A program made the position numbers and the translations under genes. From the NCBI GenBank assembly GCA_029939635.1, contig JAOZSN010000075.1, positions 1 to 13,946 of the forward strand: DNA of 13,946 nucleotides, written 5' to 3'. The notes under the pieces were generated by a model. That model was not told the origin of the DNA and did not search any database. It worked only from the letters and a program-made list of their open reading frames with translations. Numbering within the stretch: position 1 is the first letter of the stretch; every line of letters begins with the position of its first letter. Origin of the DNA: Deltaproteobacteria bacterium (GTDB lineage Bacteria > Desulfobacterota > Desulfobulbia > Desulfobulbales > SURF-16). Shown here piece after piece: positions 1 through 6,057 of this stretch.

Positions 1-1
1 T

Positions 2-952
2 CTTTCCATGGGTATGCTGGGCATGCATGGCACCTATTTTGCCAATATGGCGGTTGCCAAGTCTGATGTCCTTATTGCTGTTGGCGCTCGTTTTGATGAT
101 CGTGTCACCGGTAAGATTGATGCCTTTGCCCCGAATGCCAAGATTATTCATATTGATATTGATCCAACCTCTATTAGTAAAAATGTAGAGGTTGATATTC
201 CCATCGTTGCTGGCTGTAAAGAGGCCTTGGCTCAGATGAATACCTGGTTTGATAGCAATGATGTTGATCTTAATGCAGAAAAAGAGAAACATATTCCTTG
301 GCTTGACCAGATTAAGGATTGGAAAAATAAGCATCCCCTTGGCTATGTGGAAGAGACTGGTATTATCAAGCCACAATTTGTTATCCAAAAGCTCTATGAG
401 TTAACCAAGGGTGAGGCAATTGTTACCACCGAGGTTGGCCAGCATCAGATGTGGGCGGCACAATTTTATCATTTTAATTCGCCCCAATCTCTGATTACCT
501 CTGGTGGCTTAGGCACCATGGGTTATGGCTTTCCTGCTGCCATTGGCGCCCAGATGGCCTCTCCAGGCCGTACGGTAATTGATGTGGCTGGGGATGGTTC
601 CATGCAGATGAATATTCAGGAGTTTGCCACCGCCATGCAGGAAAAACTGCCCATTAAGATTGCTTTGTTAAATAATGGCTATCTTGGCATGGTACGGCAG
701 TGGCAGGAACTTTTTTATGATAAGCGCTACTCTGCCACTGTCATGGAAATTCAGCCTGATTTTGTTAAGGTAGCTGAGGCCTATGGTGCCATTGGACTGC
801 GCGCCACCAATCCCAGCGAAGTTGAACCCGTTATTAAAGAGGCTTTGGCCACCGATGCCTTGGTTCTGATGGATTTTGTTATTGCCCGAGAAGAGGGTGT
901 TTTTCCCATGGTTCCAGCTGGTAAGGCCACAACCGACATGCTCCTGGTCTAA
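2..952 (+). CDS. ilvB: Acetolactate synthase large subunit, 3' part (5' end outside window)
   Basis: Thiamine-diphosphate enzyme that condenses two pyruvates to acetolactate (valine/leucine branch), or pyruvate with 2-oxobutyrate (isoleucine branch); cytosolic, working with the IlvN subunit. The frame is open to the left edge, so the Met at position 8 is internal. The 316 visible residues are the last part of a family usually about 560-590 residues long. They hold the end of the central domain (GMLGMHGTY, then VGARFDDRVTG) and the whole ThDP-binding C-terminal domain. That domain carries GDGSMQMN (about visible residues 197-204), which with the NN pair near 224-225 forms the metal/ThDP motif. 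GQHQMWAAQ and GYLGMVRQWQELFY are typical of anabolic acetolactate synthases rather than other ThDP enzymes. The TAA stop falls inside the left arm of the palindrome that separates it from ilvN. Very secure family call. Confidence 0.96.
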   Translation, partial: LSMGMLGMHGTYFANMAVAKSDVLIAVGARFDDRVTGKIDAFAPNAKIIHIDIDPTSISKNVEVDIPIVAGCKEALAQMNTWFDSNDVDLNAEKEKHIPWLDQIKDWKNKHPLGYVEETGIIKPQFVIQKLYELTKGEAIVTTEVGQHQMWAAQFYHFNSPQSLITSGGLGTMGYGFPAAIGAQMASPGRTVIDVAGDGSMQMNIQEFATAMQEKLPIKIALLNNGYLGMVRQWQELFYDKRYSATVMEIQPDFVKVAEAYGAIGLRATNPSEVEPVIKEALATDALVLMDFVIAREEGVFPMVPAGKATTDMLLV

Positions 953-1056
953 AAAACTCAGCAGCGATTCATCTTTGTCCTTTTATATCTTCCCGCGTAA
1001 CAACAGTACGCTACACAGATTTAAATGAACAAATCTAAATCACTGCTGAGTTTTTT
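951..1056. repeat. 106-nt imperfect palindrome between ilvB and ilvN (attenuator/terminator or MITE-like)
   Basis: Perfect 14-bp terminal inverted repeats, AAAAAACTCAGCAG (951-964) and CTGCTGAGTTTTTT (1043-1056), enclose 78 nt that are themselves imperfectly self-complementary: GATT and TTTGT blocks match their partners, and the tip is GCGTA-ACAACAG-TACGC (995-1011). The whole element can fold into one long hairpin with A-rich 5' and T-rich 3' ends, the layout of a bidirectional terminator. It begins inside the ilvB stop codon. It could be a transcription terminator or attenuator inside the ilvBN unit, an RNA-processing site, or a small non-autonomous element. No target-site duplication is evident at its edges. 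Confidence 0.6.
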
Positions 1057-1096
1057 GTTGAGGGGAAATTTAAATTGTTTTTTAGCAAAAAATTAA
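1025..1096 (+). CDS. Candidate leucine-rich 23-codon leader ORF before ilvN
   Basis: ATG at 1025 to TAA at 1094-1096, ending 24 nt before the ilvN start. Six of 23 codons are leucine (CTG CTG, TTG TTG, TTA, TTA), including two tandem pairs. The CTG CTG AGT TTT codons coincide with the 3' arm of the 951-1056 palindrome, so a ribosome translating or stalling here would open that hairpin. There is no convincing Shine-Dalgarno sequence before the ATG, although several firm genes in this window also lack one. Leucine-rich leader peptides are established for leu/ilv attenuation in other bacteria; that this is one is inference, and AT-rich DNA yields TTA/TTG codons by chance. Confidence 0.2.
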   Translation: MNKSKSLLSFLLRGNLNCFLAKN

Positions 1097-1120
1097 GAAG
1101 TAAAAGATAAGAGACTTCCT

Positions 1121-1606
1121 ATGAAACATACAATTTCAGTTCTACTGCAAAATAAACCAGGTGTTCTCTCCAGAGTTACCGGACTTTTTTCTGGACGTGG
1201 CTTTAATATTGAAAGCCTTTCTGTTGCTGAAACCATTGAAGCAGGCGTATCTTGCCTGACCTTAGTGACTGATGGTGACACTGGTATCATCGAACAGATT
1301 ACTAAGCAGCTCCATAAACTCATTGATATCATAAAGGTTACAGATATCTCAGAGACAGATTATGTGGAGCGTGAGATGGCCCTGATACGTGTTAAGGCCG
1401 AGATTAGCACTCGTGCGGAACTTTTACGAATCACTGATATCTTTCGGGGCCGTGTTGTTGATGTTAGCTCTAAAAGTTATTCCATTGAGGTGACAGGTTC
1501 CCGGGGTAAAATTAAGGCTATTATTGAACTTTTGAAACCCATTGGTATTCAGGAGATTGTGCGTACCGGTACCATCGCTATGACCCGAGCCAGCAAAAAA
1601 GCTTAG
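1121..1606 (+). CDS. ilvN: Acetolactate synthase small (regulatory) subunit
   Basis: Regulatory partner of IlvB: it stimulates the catalytic subunit and confers valine feedback inhibition. The 161 residues match the usual length of the small subunit (about 160-170, IlvH/IlvN type). The N-terminal ACT domain (about residues 3-77) starts HTISVLLQNKPGVLSRV and continues GLFSGRGFNIESL, the family signature around the valine site. The C-terminal half (about 84-158, beginning EREMALIRVKA) is the ALS small-subunit C-terminal domain with the IELLKPIGIQEIVRTG ending. The start is set by the conserved N-terminus; the upstream sequence has only a weak AAGAG ribosome site. It lies 168 nt after ilvB, a wide gap for an obligate subunit pair, filled mostly by the palindrome. 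ilvC does not follow; psd does. Either ilvN or ilvH would be acceptable as a symbol. Confidence 0.95.
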   Translation: MKHTISVLLQNKPGVLSRVTGLFSGRGFNIESLSVAETIEAGVSCLTLVTDGDTGIIEQITKQLHKLIDIIKVTDISETDYVEREMALIRVKAEISTRAELLRITDIFRGRVVDVSSKSYSIEVTGSRGKIKAIIELLKPIGIQEIVRTGTIAMTRASKKA

Positions 1607-1615
1607 TATAGGTTT

Positions 1616-1653
1616 TCAGCATTGCGCTGCAGCTGACTTTGTATTTTTTTTTT
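1616..1653 (+). terminator. Probable Rho-independent terminator after ilvN
   Basis: Short stem TCAGC (1616-1620) with GCTGA (1632-1636), or alternatively CAGC with GCTG at 1626-1629. It is followed by CTTTGTA and an uninterrupted run of ten T (1644-1653). The stem is weak and the T run begins seven bases after it, so termination may be partial. The T10 tract is the strongest part of the evidence. Confidence 0.4.
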
Positions 1654-1667
1654 GTTGTAACAACATG

Positions 1668-1716
1668 GGCACAGGGAGTTTGAGGTGATGTATACTACCT
1701 TGAACACCACTGTGCC
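1668..1716 (+). promoter_or_regulatory. RNA hairpin enclosing a small-ORF ribosome site, upstream of psd
   Basis: GGCACAG (1668-1674) pairs with CTGTGCC (1710-1716). The stem then continues inward: GG with CC, GTT with AAC, two G-U wobbles, then AGGT with ACCT. An apical loop around 1687-1696 remains. The wobble pairs favour a structure selected as RNA over a DNA operator. The purine-rich GGGAG/GAGG segment, a ribosome site for the 1688 ORF, lies in the left arm and would be hidden when the stem forms. The stem is followed by TTTGCTTGTCT, only a weak terminator tail. Confidence 0.5.
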
Positions 1717-1753
1717 TTTGCTTGTCTATGTGGTCTGGAAATTATTTAAATAA
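1688..1753 (+). CDS. Candidate 21-codon Thr/Val/Leu-rich leader or micro-membrane peptide
   Basis: ATG at 1688 (an in-frame GTG precedes it at 1685) to TAA at 1751-1753, ending 17 nt before psd. It has a plausible Shine-Dalgarno sequence, GGGAG at 1674-1678, nine bases ahead, which is stronger than that of most real genes here. Of 21 residues, four are Thr, four Leu and four Val. The central stretch VPLLVYVVWKLF is hydrophobic. Thr/Val/Leu-rich leaders are a hallmark of ilv attenuators, but the next gene is psd, not an ilv gene. A small membrane peptide or a chance ORF remains possible. Its start sits in the loop region of the 1668-1716 hairpin. Confidence 0.3.
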   Translation: MYTTLNTTVPLLVYVVWKLFK

Positions 1754-1755
1754 TT
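1722..1755 (+). promoter_or_regulatory. Weak promoter candidate and 16-bp palindrome before psd
   Basis: AATTATTTAAATAATT (1740-1755) is a perfect 16-bp palindrome ending 15 bases before the psd ATG. TTGTCT (1722-1727) with TTTAAA (1745-1750) at a 17-bp spacing gives a poor sigma70-like promoter, with the -10 inside the palindrome. Low-complexity AT palindromes arise by chance, so this is only a candidate operator/promoter. Confidence 0.25.
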
Positions 1756-1770
1756 GTATCAACTCTTGTA

Positions 1771-2415
1771 ATGAAAAATATCGAAATTCCTGTGGCTAAA
1801 GAGGGTGTACCCTTTATATTTTTTGCCGCTTTTCTCACTCTTATAGTTGCTATTCTCGATTATGCTATTCTTTGCGGAGTCGGGATACTGCTTACCAGTT
1901 TTGTGCTCTACTTCTTTCGTGATCCAGAACGTGTTGCGCCTATGGATGATGATGCCTTGGTGGCACCAGCAGATGGCAAGGTGATATTGATTGAGAAAAT
2001 ATTTGATGATCGTTTTGTTAATGACCATGTCTATAAGGTCAGTATTTTCATGAATGTTTTTAATGTTCATGTTAACAGGATGCCCTTTCCTGGTACGGTG
2101 ACACAAATCAAGTATTCACCAGGCCGCTTTTACTCAGCGGACAAGGATCGAGCTGCCTTGGAAAATGAATGCTGTACTGTGACCTTGTCCACCAAAAATG
2201 GAATGAAATATGCGGTTAGCCAAGTTGCGGGCCTTATTGCCCGTCGTATTGTCTGCTGGGCAGAGCGTAATGATACCTTGTGTCGTGGACAGCGTTTTGG
2301 TCTTATCCGTTTTGGCTCTCGTGTTGATCTCTATCTCCCCTTAAAAACCCACTTGGAGGTTCAAGTGGGGCAAAAGACCAAGGCTGGGGAGACCGTGCTC
2401 GGATATCTCAGCTAA
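1771..2415 (+). CDS. psd: Phosphatidylserine decarboxylase proenzyme, short type
   Basis: Decarboxylates phosphatidylserine to phosphatidylethanolamine at the inner face of the cytoplasmic membrane. It is made as a proenzyme that cleaves itself to create a pyruvoyl group. The 214 residues fit the short PSD class (about 210-230), distinct from the roughly 320-residue E. coli type. A hydrophobic membrane segment covers about residues 13-48, followed by FFRDPER. VAPADGK (Asp68) and NVHVNR (His100) are the conserved catalytic-triad elements. RFGSRVD gives the cleavage site between Gly182 and Ser183, Ser183 becoming the pyruvoyl group, with a beta chain of 182 and an alpha chain of 32 residues. 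Its product chain follows directly from the next gene, pssA. There is no good Shine-Dalgarno sequence before the ATG; the start is chosen from the typical N-terminus. Confidence 0.95.
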   Translation: MKNIEIPVAKEGVPFIFFAAFLTLIVAILDYAILCGVGILLTSFVLYFFRDPERVAPMDDDALVAPADGKVILIEKIFDDRFVNDHVYKVSIFMNVFNVHVNRMPFPGTVTQIKYSPGRFYSADKDRAALENECCTVTLSTKNGMKYAVSQVAGLIARRIVCWAERNDTLCRGQRFGLIRFGSRVDLYLPLKTHLEVQVGQKTKAGETVLGYLS

Positions 2416-2451
2416 GCTATGAAGAAATTCTGAACTTTATCGCTTTAATAA

Positions 2452-2481
2452 TTGCCATTAGCTCTATGAATCATTAATTAT
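2452..2481 (+). promoter_or_regulatory. Weak promoter candidate between psd and pssA
   Basis: TTGCCA (2452-2457) and AATTAT (2476-2481) are separated by 18 bp in the 116-nt AT-rich psd-pssA gap. Both hexamers are only partial matches to sigma70 consensus. The gap has no convincing ORF or hairpin otherwise. It may indicate that pssA-leuA has its own promoter; this is weakly supported. Confidence 0.2.
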
Positions 2482-2531
2482 AGAACTATCCATTTTTTTC
2501 CAATCGCTGTCAACTTGACTACGCTAGATTA

Positions 2532-3299
2532 ATGACTGATTTTGATGAACAATCTGGTCCGCATCCTCGCGGCACCGTTTATATTTTACCAAACCTGATT
2601 ACAACCTGTGGTCTGTTTGGTGGTTTCTATGCCATTATTGCCAGTATCAATGGTAAGTTTCTCCATGCAGCTATTGCTATCCTCATCGCTTCCTTGTTTG
2701 ATGCCTTGGATGGCCGGGTTGCCCGCATGACTGGGACCTGTTCAAAATTTGGCGAGCAGTACGATTCATTATGCGATTTGGTCTCTTTTGGTGCTGCTCC
2801 CGCTCTATTGGCATACATGTGGGTCTTGCAGCCTTATGGCCGTTATGGCTGGATGGCAGCCTTTTTGTATGTAGCCACCACAGCTTTACGTTTGGCACGC
2901 TTTAATAGCCAGATTGGTGAGACACCGAAAAATGTTTTTGTTGGTTTACCATGCCCTGCTGCTGCTGCGACCATTGCCACCACTGTACTTTTCTGTCGTT
3001 TTGTCTGTACGGTTCAGGGCGAATATATCAACGTGATTATGTTGTTTACGGTTTATTTTTTGTCATATCTCATGGTTTCGACCCATCATTACTGCAGCTT
3101 TAAAGAGATGTCTAAGCCCAATACCTTTCAGTTTATGGTTGGAACGGTACTCTTTTTTGTAGTTATTGCCACAGAACCTCAAATCACTCTCTTTTTGCTC
3201 TTTGTCGGCTATATTCTATCCGGGCCCTTGGCGGGGGTTTATCATTTAGTACGACATAAGAAAAAGCAATCGGATGGCAAAGGCAAACATGCTGTTTGA
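2532..3299 (+). CDS. pssA: CDP-diacylglycerol--serine O-phosphatidyltransferase
   Basis: Integral membrane enzyme of the CDP-alcohol phosphatidyltransferase family. It transfers the phosphatidyl group from CDP-diacylglycerol to serine, giving phosphatidylserine, the substrate of the Psd encoded just upstream. The complete family signature D-G-x2-A-R-x8-G-x3-D-x3-D is visible at Asp60-Gly61, Ala64-Arg65, Gly74, Asp78 and Asp82, preceded by Asp57. The N-terminal PRGTVYILPNLIT and GLFGGFYAI are typical of the Bacillus-like PssA subclass, as opposed to the phospholipase-D-like E. coli enzyme. The rest is a series of hydrophobic helices ending in a basic tail, RHKKKQSDGKGK. Length, 255 residues, is normal. 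The ribosome site is not recognisable (AGATTA before the ATG). The short 40-nt gap to leuA suggests co-transcription. Confidence 0.95.
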   Translation: MTDFDEQSGPHPRGTVYILPNLITTCGLFGGFYAIIASINGKFLHAAIAILIASLFDALDGRVARMTGTCSKFGEQYDSLCDLVSFGAAPALLAYMWVLQPYGRYGWMAAFLYVATTALRLARFNSQIGETPKNVFVGLPCPAAAATIATTVLFCRFVCTVQGEYINVIMLFTVYFLSYLMVSTHHYCSFKEMSKPNTFQFMVGTVLFFVVIATEPQITLFLLFVGYILSGPLAGVYHLVRHKKKQSDGKGKHAV

Positions 3300-3339
3300 C
3301 ACTCCGTTTTCATAAGTCATTACCAACGGATATACAATT

Positions 3340-4869
3340 ATGAGTGAAAGATTAATTATATTTGATACCACCCTGCGTGATGGTGAACAGTCCCCTGGGG
3401 CCACCATGAATATGCAGGAAAAGTTCCGCCTTGCTCAACAGTTGGCTAAGATGCGGGTAGATATCATTGAGGCAGGTTTTCCTATTGCCTCGGTGGGGGA
3501 TTTTGAATCAGTAAAGAATATTGCTGATAATGTACGTGATATCCAGGTCGCAGGATTGGCTCGGGCCAATGTGAAGGATATTGATCGGGCCTGGGAGGCC
3601 TTGAAGAATGGAGAGAATCCTCGCATTCATACCTTTCTTGCCACCTCTGATATTCATCTCAAGCATAAGCTGAAAATGAGTCGTGAGCAGGTGCTTGAGT
3701 TGGCCGTGGCCTCGGTAAAGCATGCGGCGGGCTATACATCTAATGTGGAATTTTCAGCAGAAGATGCCACTCGCAGTGATCTTGATTTTGTCTGCAAGGT
3801 CTTTGCTGCTGTTATTGACGCTGGCGCAACGACCTTAAATTTCCCAGACACCACTGGCTATGCCATGCCTGATGAGTTTGGCGAGCAGATCCGCTATTTG
3901 TTGGAGCATACCCCAAATATTCATAAGGCAGTGTTAAGTGTTCATTGTCATAATGACCTTGGTTTAGCCGTAGCAAACTCTTTGTCTGCCGTTAAAGCCG
4001 GGGTCAGGCAGGTGGAGTGTACCATTAATGGTATTGGTGAACGAGCTGGTAACACTGCTATGGAAGAGATGGTTATGGCCATCCGCACTCGAGGCGATTC
4101 TAGTCCAGTGACCACCAATATTGTTACGGAACAGATCCACCCCACCTCCCGTATGGTCAGCACCATTACAGGTATGATTGTCCAGCCGAATAAGGCCATT
4201 GTTGGCGCTAATGCCTTTGCCCATGAGTCAGGAATACATCAAGATGGTATCTTAAAAGAAAGAACCACCTATGAGATAATGAATCCTGTTGATGTTGGTC
4301 TTTCTGCTGGCAATTTGGTGTTAGGTAAACACTCAGGACGCCATGCCCTGAAGGATCGGTTGGTTACCTTGGGCTATGAAGATCTCAATGATGATGAAAT
4401 TAGCCGGGTCTTTGATCGCTTCAAGACCCTGGCTGATATGAAAAAAGATATCTACGACGAAGATATCGAAGCCATTGTCATGGATGAAATTATCCAGGTT
4501 CCTGAGTCCTTTAAACTGTTATCTCTTGGAGCCATGAGCGGCAACAAGACCATGCCCGCTACAGGGGTGAGGTTGCTGGTTAATGGTGAGGAAAAGGAAG
4601 GTGCTGGCTTAGGTGTTGGCCCCATTGATGCTGCTTTTCGTACCATCGCAACCTTGACTGATACATCCAGTAAGCTCCTTTATTTTGCTGTGAGTTCTAT
4701 AACTGGCGGTACTGATGCCCAAGGTGAGGTAATGGTTCGTTTGGAGGATGATGGGAAGGTCATTGTTGGTCAGGGTGCTGATCCGGATATTATCACTGCC
4801 GCTGCCAAGGCGTATTTAAACGCCTTGAATCGAGCCGCGTATCTGAAGGATAAAAAACAGCAGATGTAG
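3340..4869 (+). CDS. leuA: 2-isopropylmalate synthase
   Basis: First committed step of leucine synthesis: acetyl-CoA plus 2-oxoisovalerate (from the IlvBN branch) gives 2-isopropylmalate; cytosolic, metal dependent and usually leucine inhibited. The 509 residues match the long bacterial LeuA. The catalytic TIM barrel opens with IIFDTTLRDGEQSPG (Arg13, Asp14). The HxH metal site is VHCHNDLG (His202, His204), followed by NGIGERAGN (Asn230-Asn238). AFAHESGIHQDG (about 292-303) and GKHSGRHAL (about 329-337) belong to the following subdomain. From about residue 385 the C-terminal LeuA regulatory domain is present, so feedback control by leucine is likely. Homocitrate or citramalate synthase are related alternatives, but the complete LeuA layout and the ilv neighbours favour leuA. 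It is followed by a strong terminator. Confidence 0.96.
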   Translation: MSERLIIFDTTLRDGEQSPGATMNMQEKFRLAQQLAKMRVDIIEAGFPIASVGDFESVKNIADNVRDIQVAGLARANVKDIDRAWEALKNGENPRIHTFLATSDIHLKHKLKMSREQVLELAVASVKHAAGYTSNVEFSAEDATRSDLDFVCKVFAAVIDAGATTLNFPDTTGYAMPDEFGEQIRYLLEHTPNIHKAVLSVHCHNDLGLAVANSLSAVKAGVRQVECTINGIGERAGNTAMEEMVMAIRTRGDSSPVTTNIVTEQIHPTSRMVSTITGMIVQPNKAIVGANAFAHESGIHQDGILKERTTYEIMNPVDVGLSAGNLVLGKHSGRHALKDRLVTLGYEDLNDDEISRVFDRFKTLADMKKDIYDEDIEAIVMDEIIQVPESFKLLSLGAMSGNKTMPATGVRLLVNGEEKEGAGLGVGPIDAAFRTIATLTDTSSKLLYFAVSSITGGTDAQGEVMVRLEDDGKVIVGQGADPDIITAAAKAYLNALNRAAYLKDKKQQM

Positions 4870-4897
4870 ATATTTATTTTATCTTTTTCAAAAAATG

Positions 4898-4928
4898 GGG
4901 CAGGGCGACAGGCCTTGCCCTATTTTTG
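4898..4928 (+). terminator. Rho-independent terminator after leuA
   Basis: Nine-base arms GGGCAGGGC (4898-4906) and GCCTTGCCC (4912-4920) pair fully with one G-U wobble around a GACAG loop. A TATTTTTGTT tail follows at once, and an A run (4889-4895) precedes the stem. This is the clearest terminator in the window and marks the end of the ilv-psd-pssA-leuA block. Confidence 0.85.
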
Positions 4929-4937
4929 TTGAGTAGT

Positions 4938-4984
4938 ATTCAGGATAAAGAAACACTCTTCCTGAATTCTTTTAATTTTATAAT
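4938..4984 (+). promoter_or_regulatory. asd promoter -10 with overlapping dyad
   Basis: TATAAT, a perfect -10 hexamer, lies at 4979-4984, placing a start near 4990 and a very short leader before the asd ATG at 5006. No good -35 is visible. Instead the -35 zone is covered by an 8-bp inverted repeat, ATTCAGGA (4938-4945) and TCCTGAAT (4960-4967), with a 14-nt spacer. The repeat could be an operator or activator site. Alternatively, with the T-rich sequence after it, it is a second weak terminator. Confidence 0.4.
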
Positions 4985-5005
4985 TTTTTTATAGGGCGTA
5001 ATATC

Positions 5006-6025
5006 ATGAGTAAGAAGTGGAATGTTGCTATTGCCGGTGCCACCGGTGCTGTTGGTGGAGCCATGCTGGATGTTCTTGATCGTCGAGATTTTCCCCTTGG
5101 TGAGTTGCGTCTGCTCGCCTCAGAGCGCTCTGTGGGTAAAAAACTTACCTTTCGCGGGAAGGAGATCGCTGTACAGTTACTCAGTAAAGATGCCTTTGAG
5201 GGCATTGATATTGGTCTTTTTTCTGCTGGTGCTGACCGTTCCCTAGAATTTGCCCCTGCTGCCGCCGCCGCTGGTGCTGTGGTGGTTGATAATTCCAGTG
5301 CCTATCGCATGGATCCGGAAATCCCTCTAATCATTCCTGAGGTAAACAAACATGCCATTGTTGGTTATAAGAAACATGGTATTATTGCTAACCCAAATTG
5401 CTCCACCATCCAGATGCTGGTGGCCTTAAAGCCCATAAAGGATAAGGTTGGTATTAAACGTATTGTTGTTTCGACTTACCAGGCGGTGTCAGGAACTGGC
5501 GCTCCGGCGATTGCCGAGTTGCAGGAGCAGGTAAAGGCCTATGCTGCAGGTGATAAGATTACATCTCAGGTCTATCCCCATCAGATATCTTTTAACTGTT
5601 TGCCCCATATTGATTCCTTTCTCGATAATGGCTACACCAAGGAAGAGATGAAGATGGTCAATGAGACCCGCAAGATGTTTGAGGATGACACTATTGGGGT
5701 GACTGCTACCACGGTTCGTGTCCCTGTGGTTTATGGTCATTCTGAGGCGGTTAATATTGAAACCTTTGACAAGATTACTGCTCAGGAGGTCAAAGATCTG
5801 TTAAAAGATGCCCCAGGCGTCAAGCTGGTGGATAATCCAGCAGCCAACGAGTATCCCCTGGCCCTTGATTGTGCCGGTAAATTTGAGACCATGGTTGGCC
5901 GTATTCGTGAAGATGAGTCCATTGACAAGGGTATTAACCTCTGGGTCGTCTCCGATAATATTCTCAAAGGGGCTGCCTTGAATACCGTACAGATTGCCGA
6001 GGTCTTGATTGAGGAGTATTTGTAG
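5006..6025 (+). CDS. asd: Aspartate-semialdehyde dehydrogenase
   Basis: Reduces aspartyl phosphate with NADPH to aspartate semialdehyde, the branch-point to lysine, diaminopimelate (cell wall), threonine, methionine and isoleucine. The 339-residue length is typical of the Gram-positive/Desulfobacterota-like Asd. The Rossmann N-terminus VAIAGATGAVGGAM (residues 7-20) binds NADP. VDNSSAYRM (94-102) and IIPEVN (109-114) are family signatures. The catalytic nucleophile is Cys132 in ANPNCSTIQ. Gln159 (STYQAVSG) and His245 (YGHSEA) match the known active-site residues. The start is set by the standard N-terminus, with a modest AGGG ribosome site. It supplies threonine precursors to isoleucine, tying it loosely to the ilv/leu genes upstream, but a terminator and its own likely promoter separate them. 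Confidence 0.96.
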   Translation: MSKKWNVAIAGATGAVGGAMLDVLDRRDFPLGELRLLASERSVGKKLTFRGKEIAVQLLSKDAFEGIDIGLFSAGADRSLEFAPAAAAAGAVVVDNSSAYRMDPEIPLIIPEVNKHAIVGYKKHGIIANPNCSTIQMLVALKPIKDKVGIKRIVVSTYQAVSGTGAPAIAELQEQVKAYAAGDKITSQVYPHQISFNCLPHIDSFLDNGYTKEEMKMVNETRKMFEDDTIGVTATTVRVPVVYGHSEAVNIETFDKITAQEVKDLLKDAPGVKLVDNPAANEYPLALDCAGKFETMVGRIREDESIDKGINLWVVSDNILKGAALNTVQIAEVLIEEYL

Positions 6026-6057
6026 GCCATATCCTTCAGCTTGCAGCTTAAAACACC

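Noticed and set aside
8..952. ilvB as a complete short gene starting at position 8
   Set aside because: The frame is open to the edge and the protein lacks the N-terminal ThDP PYR domain; it is a truncated view of a full gene.
1093..1332. Minus-strand ORF over the start of ilvN, and similar ORFs opposite leuA, asd, rlmD and the acyltransferase
   Set aside because: They lie wholly within strongly conserved genes, have no ribosome site or recognisable motifs, and their composition follows from the opposite coding strand.
1607..1770. Remnant of ilvC in the ilvN-psd gap
   Set aside because: Neither the Rossmann GYGSQGHA motif nor any other IlvC fragment is visible in any frame by eye.
4870..5005. 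13-codon ORF beginning in the leuA terminator (ATG 4895)
   Set aside because: It is simply the terminator stem read as codons and has no ribosome site.
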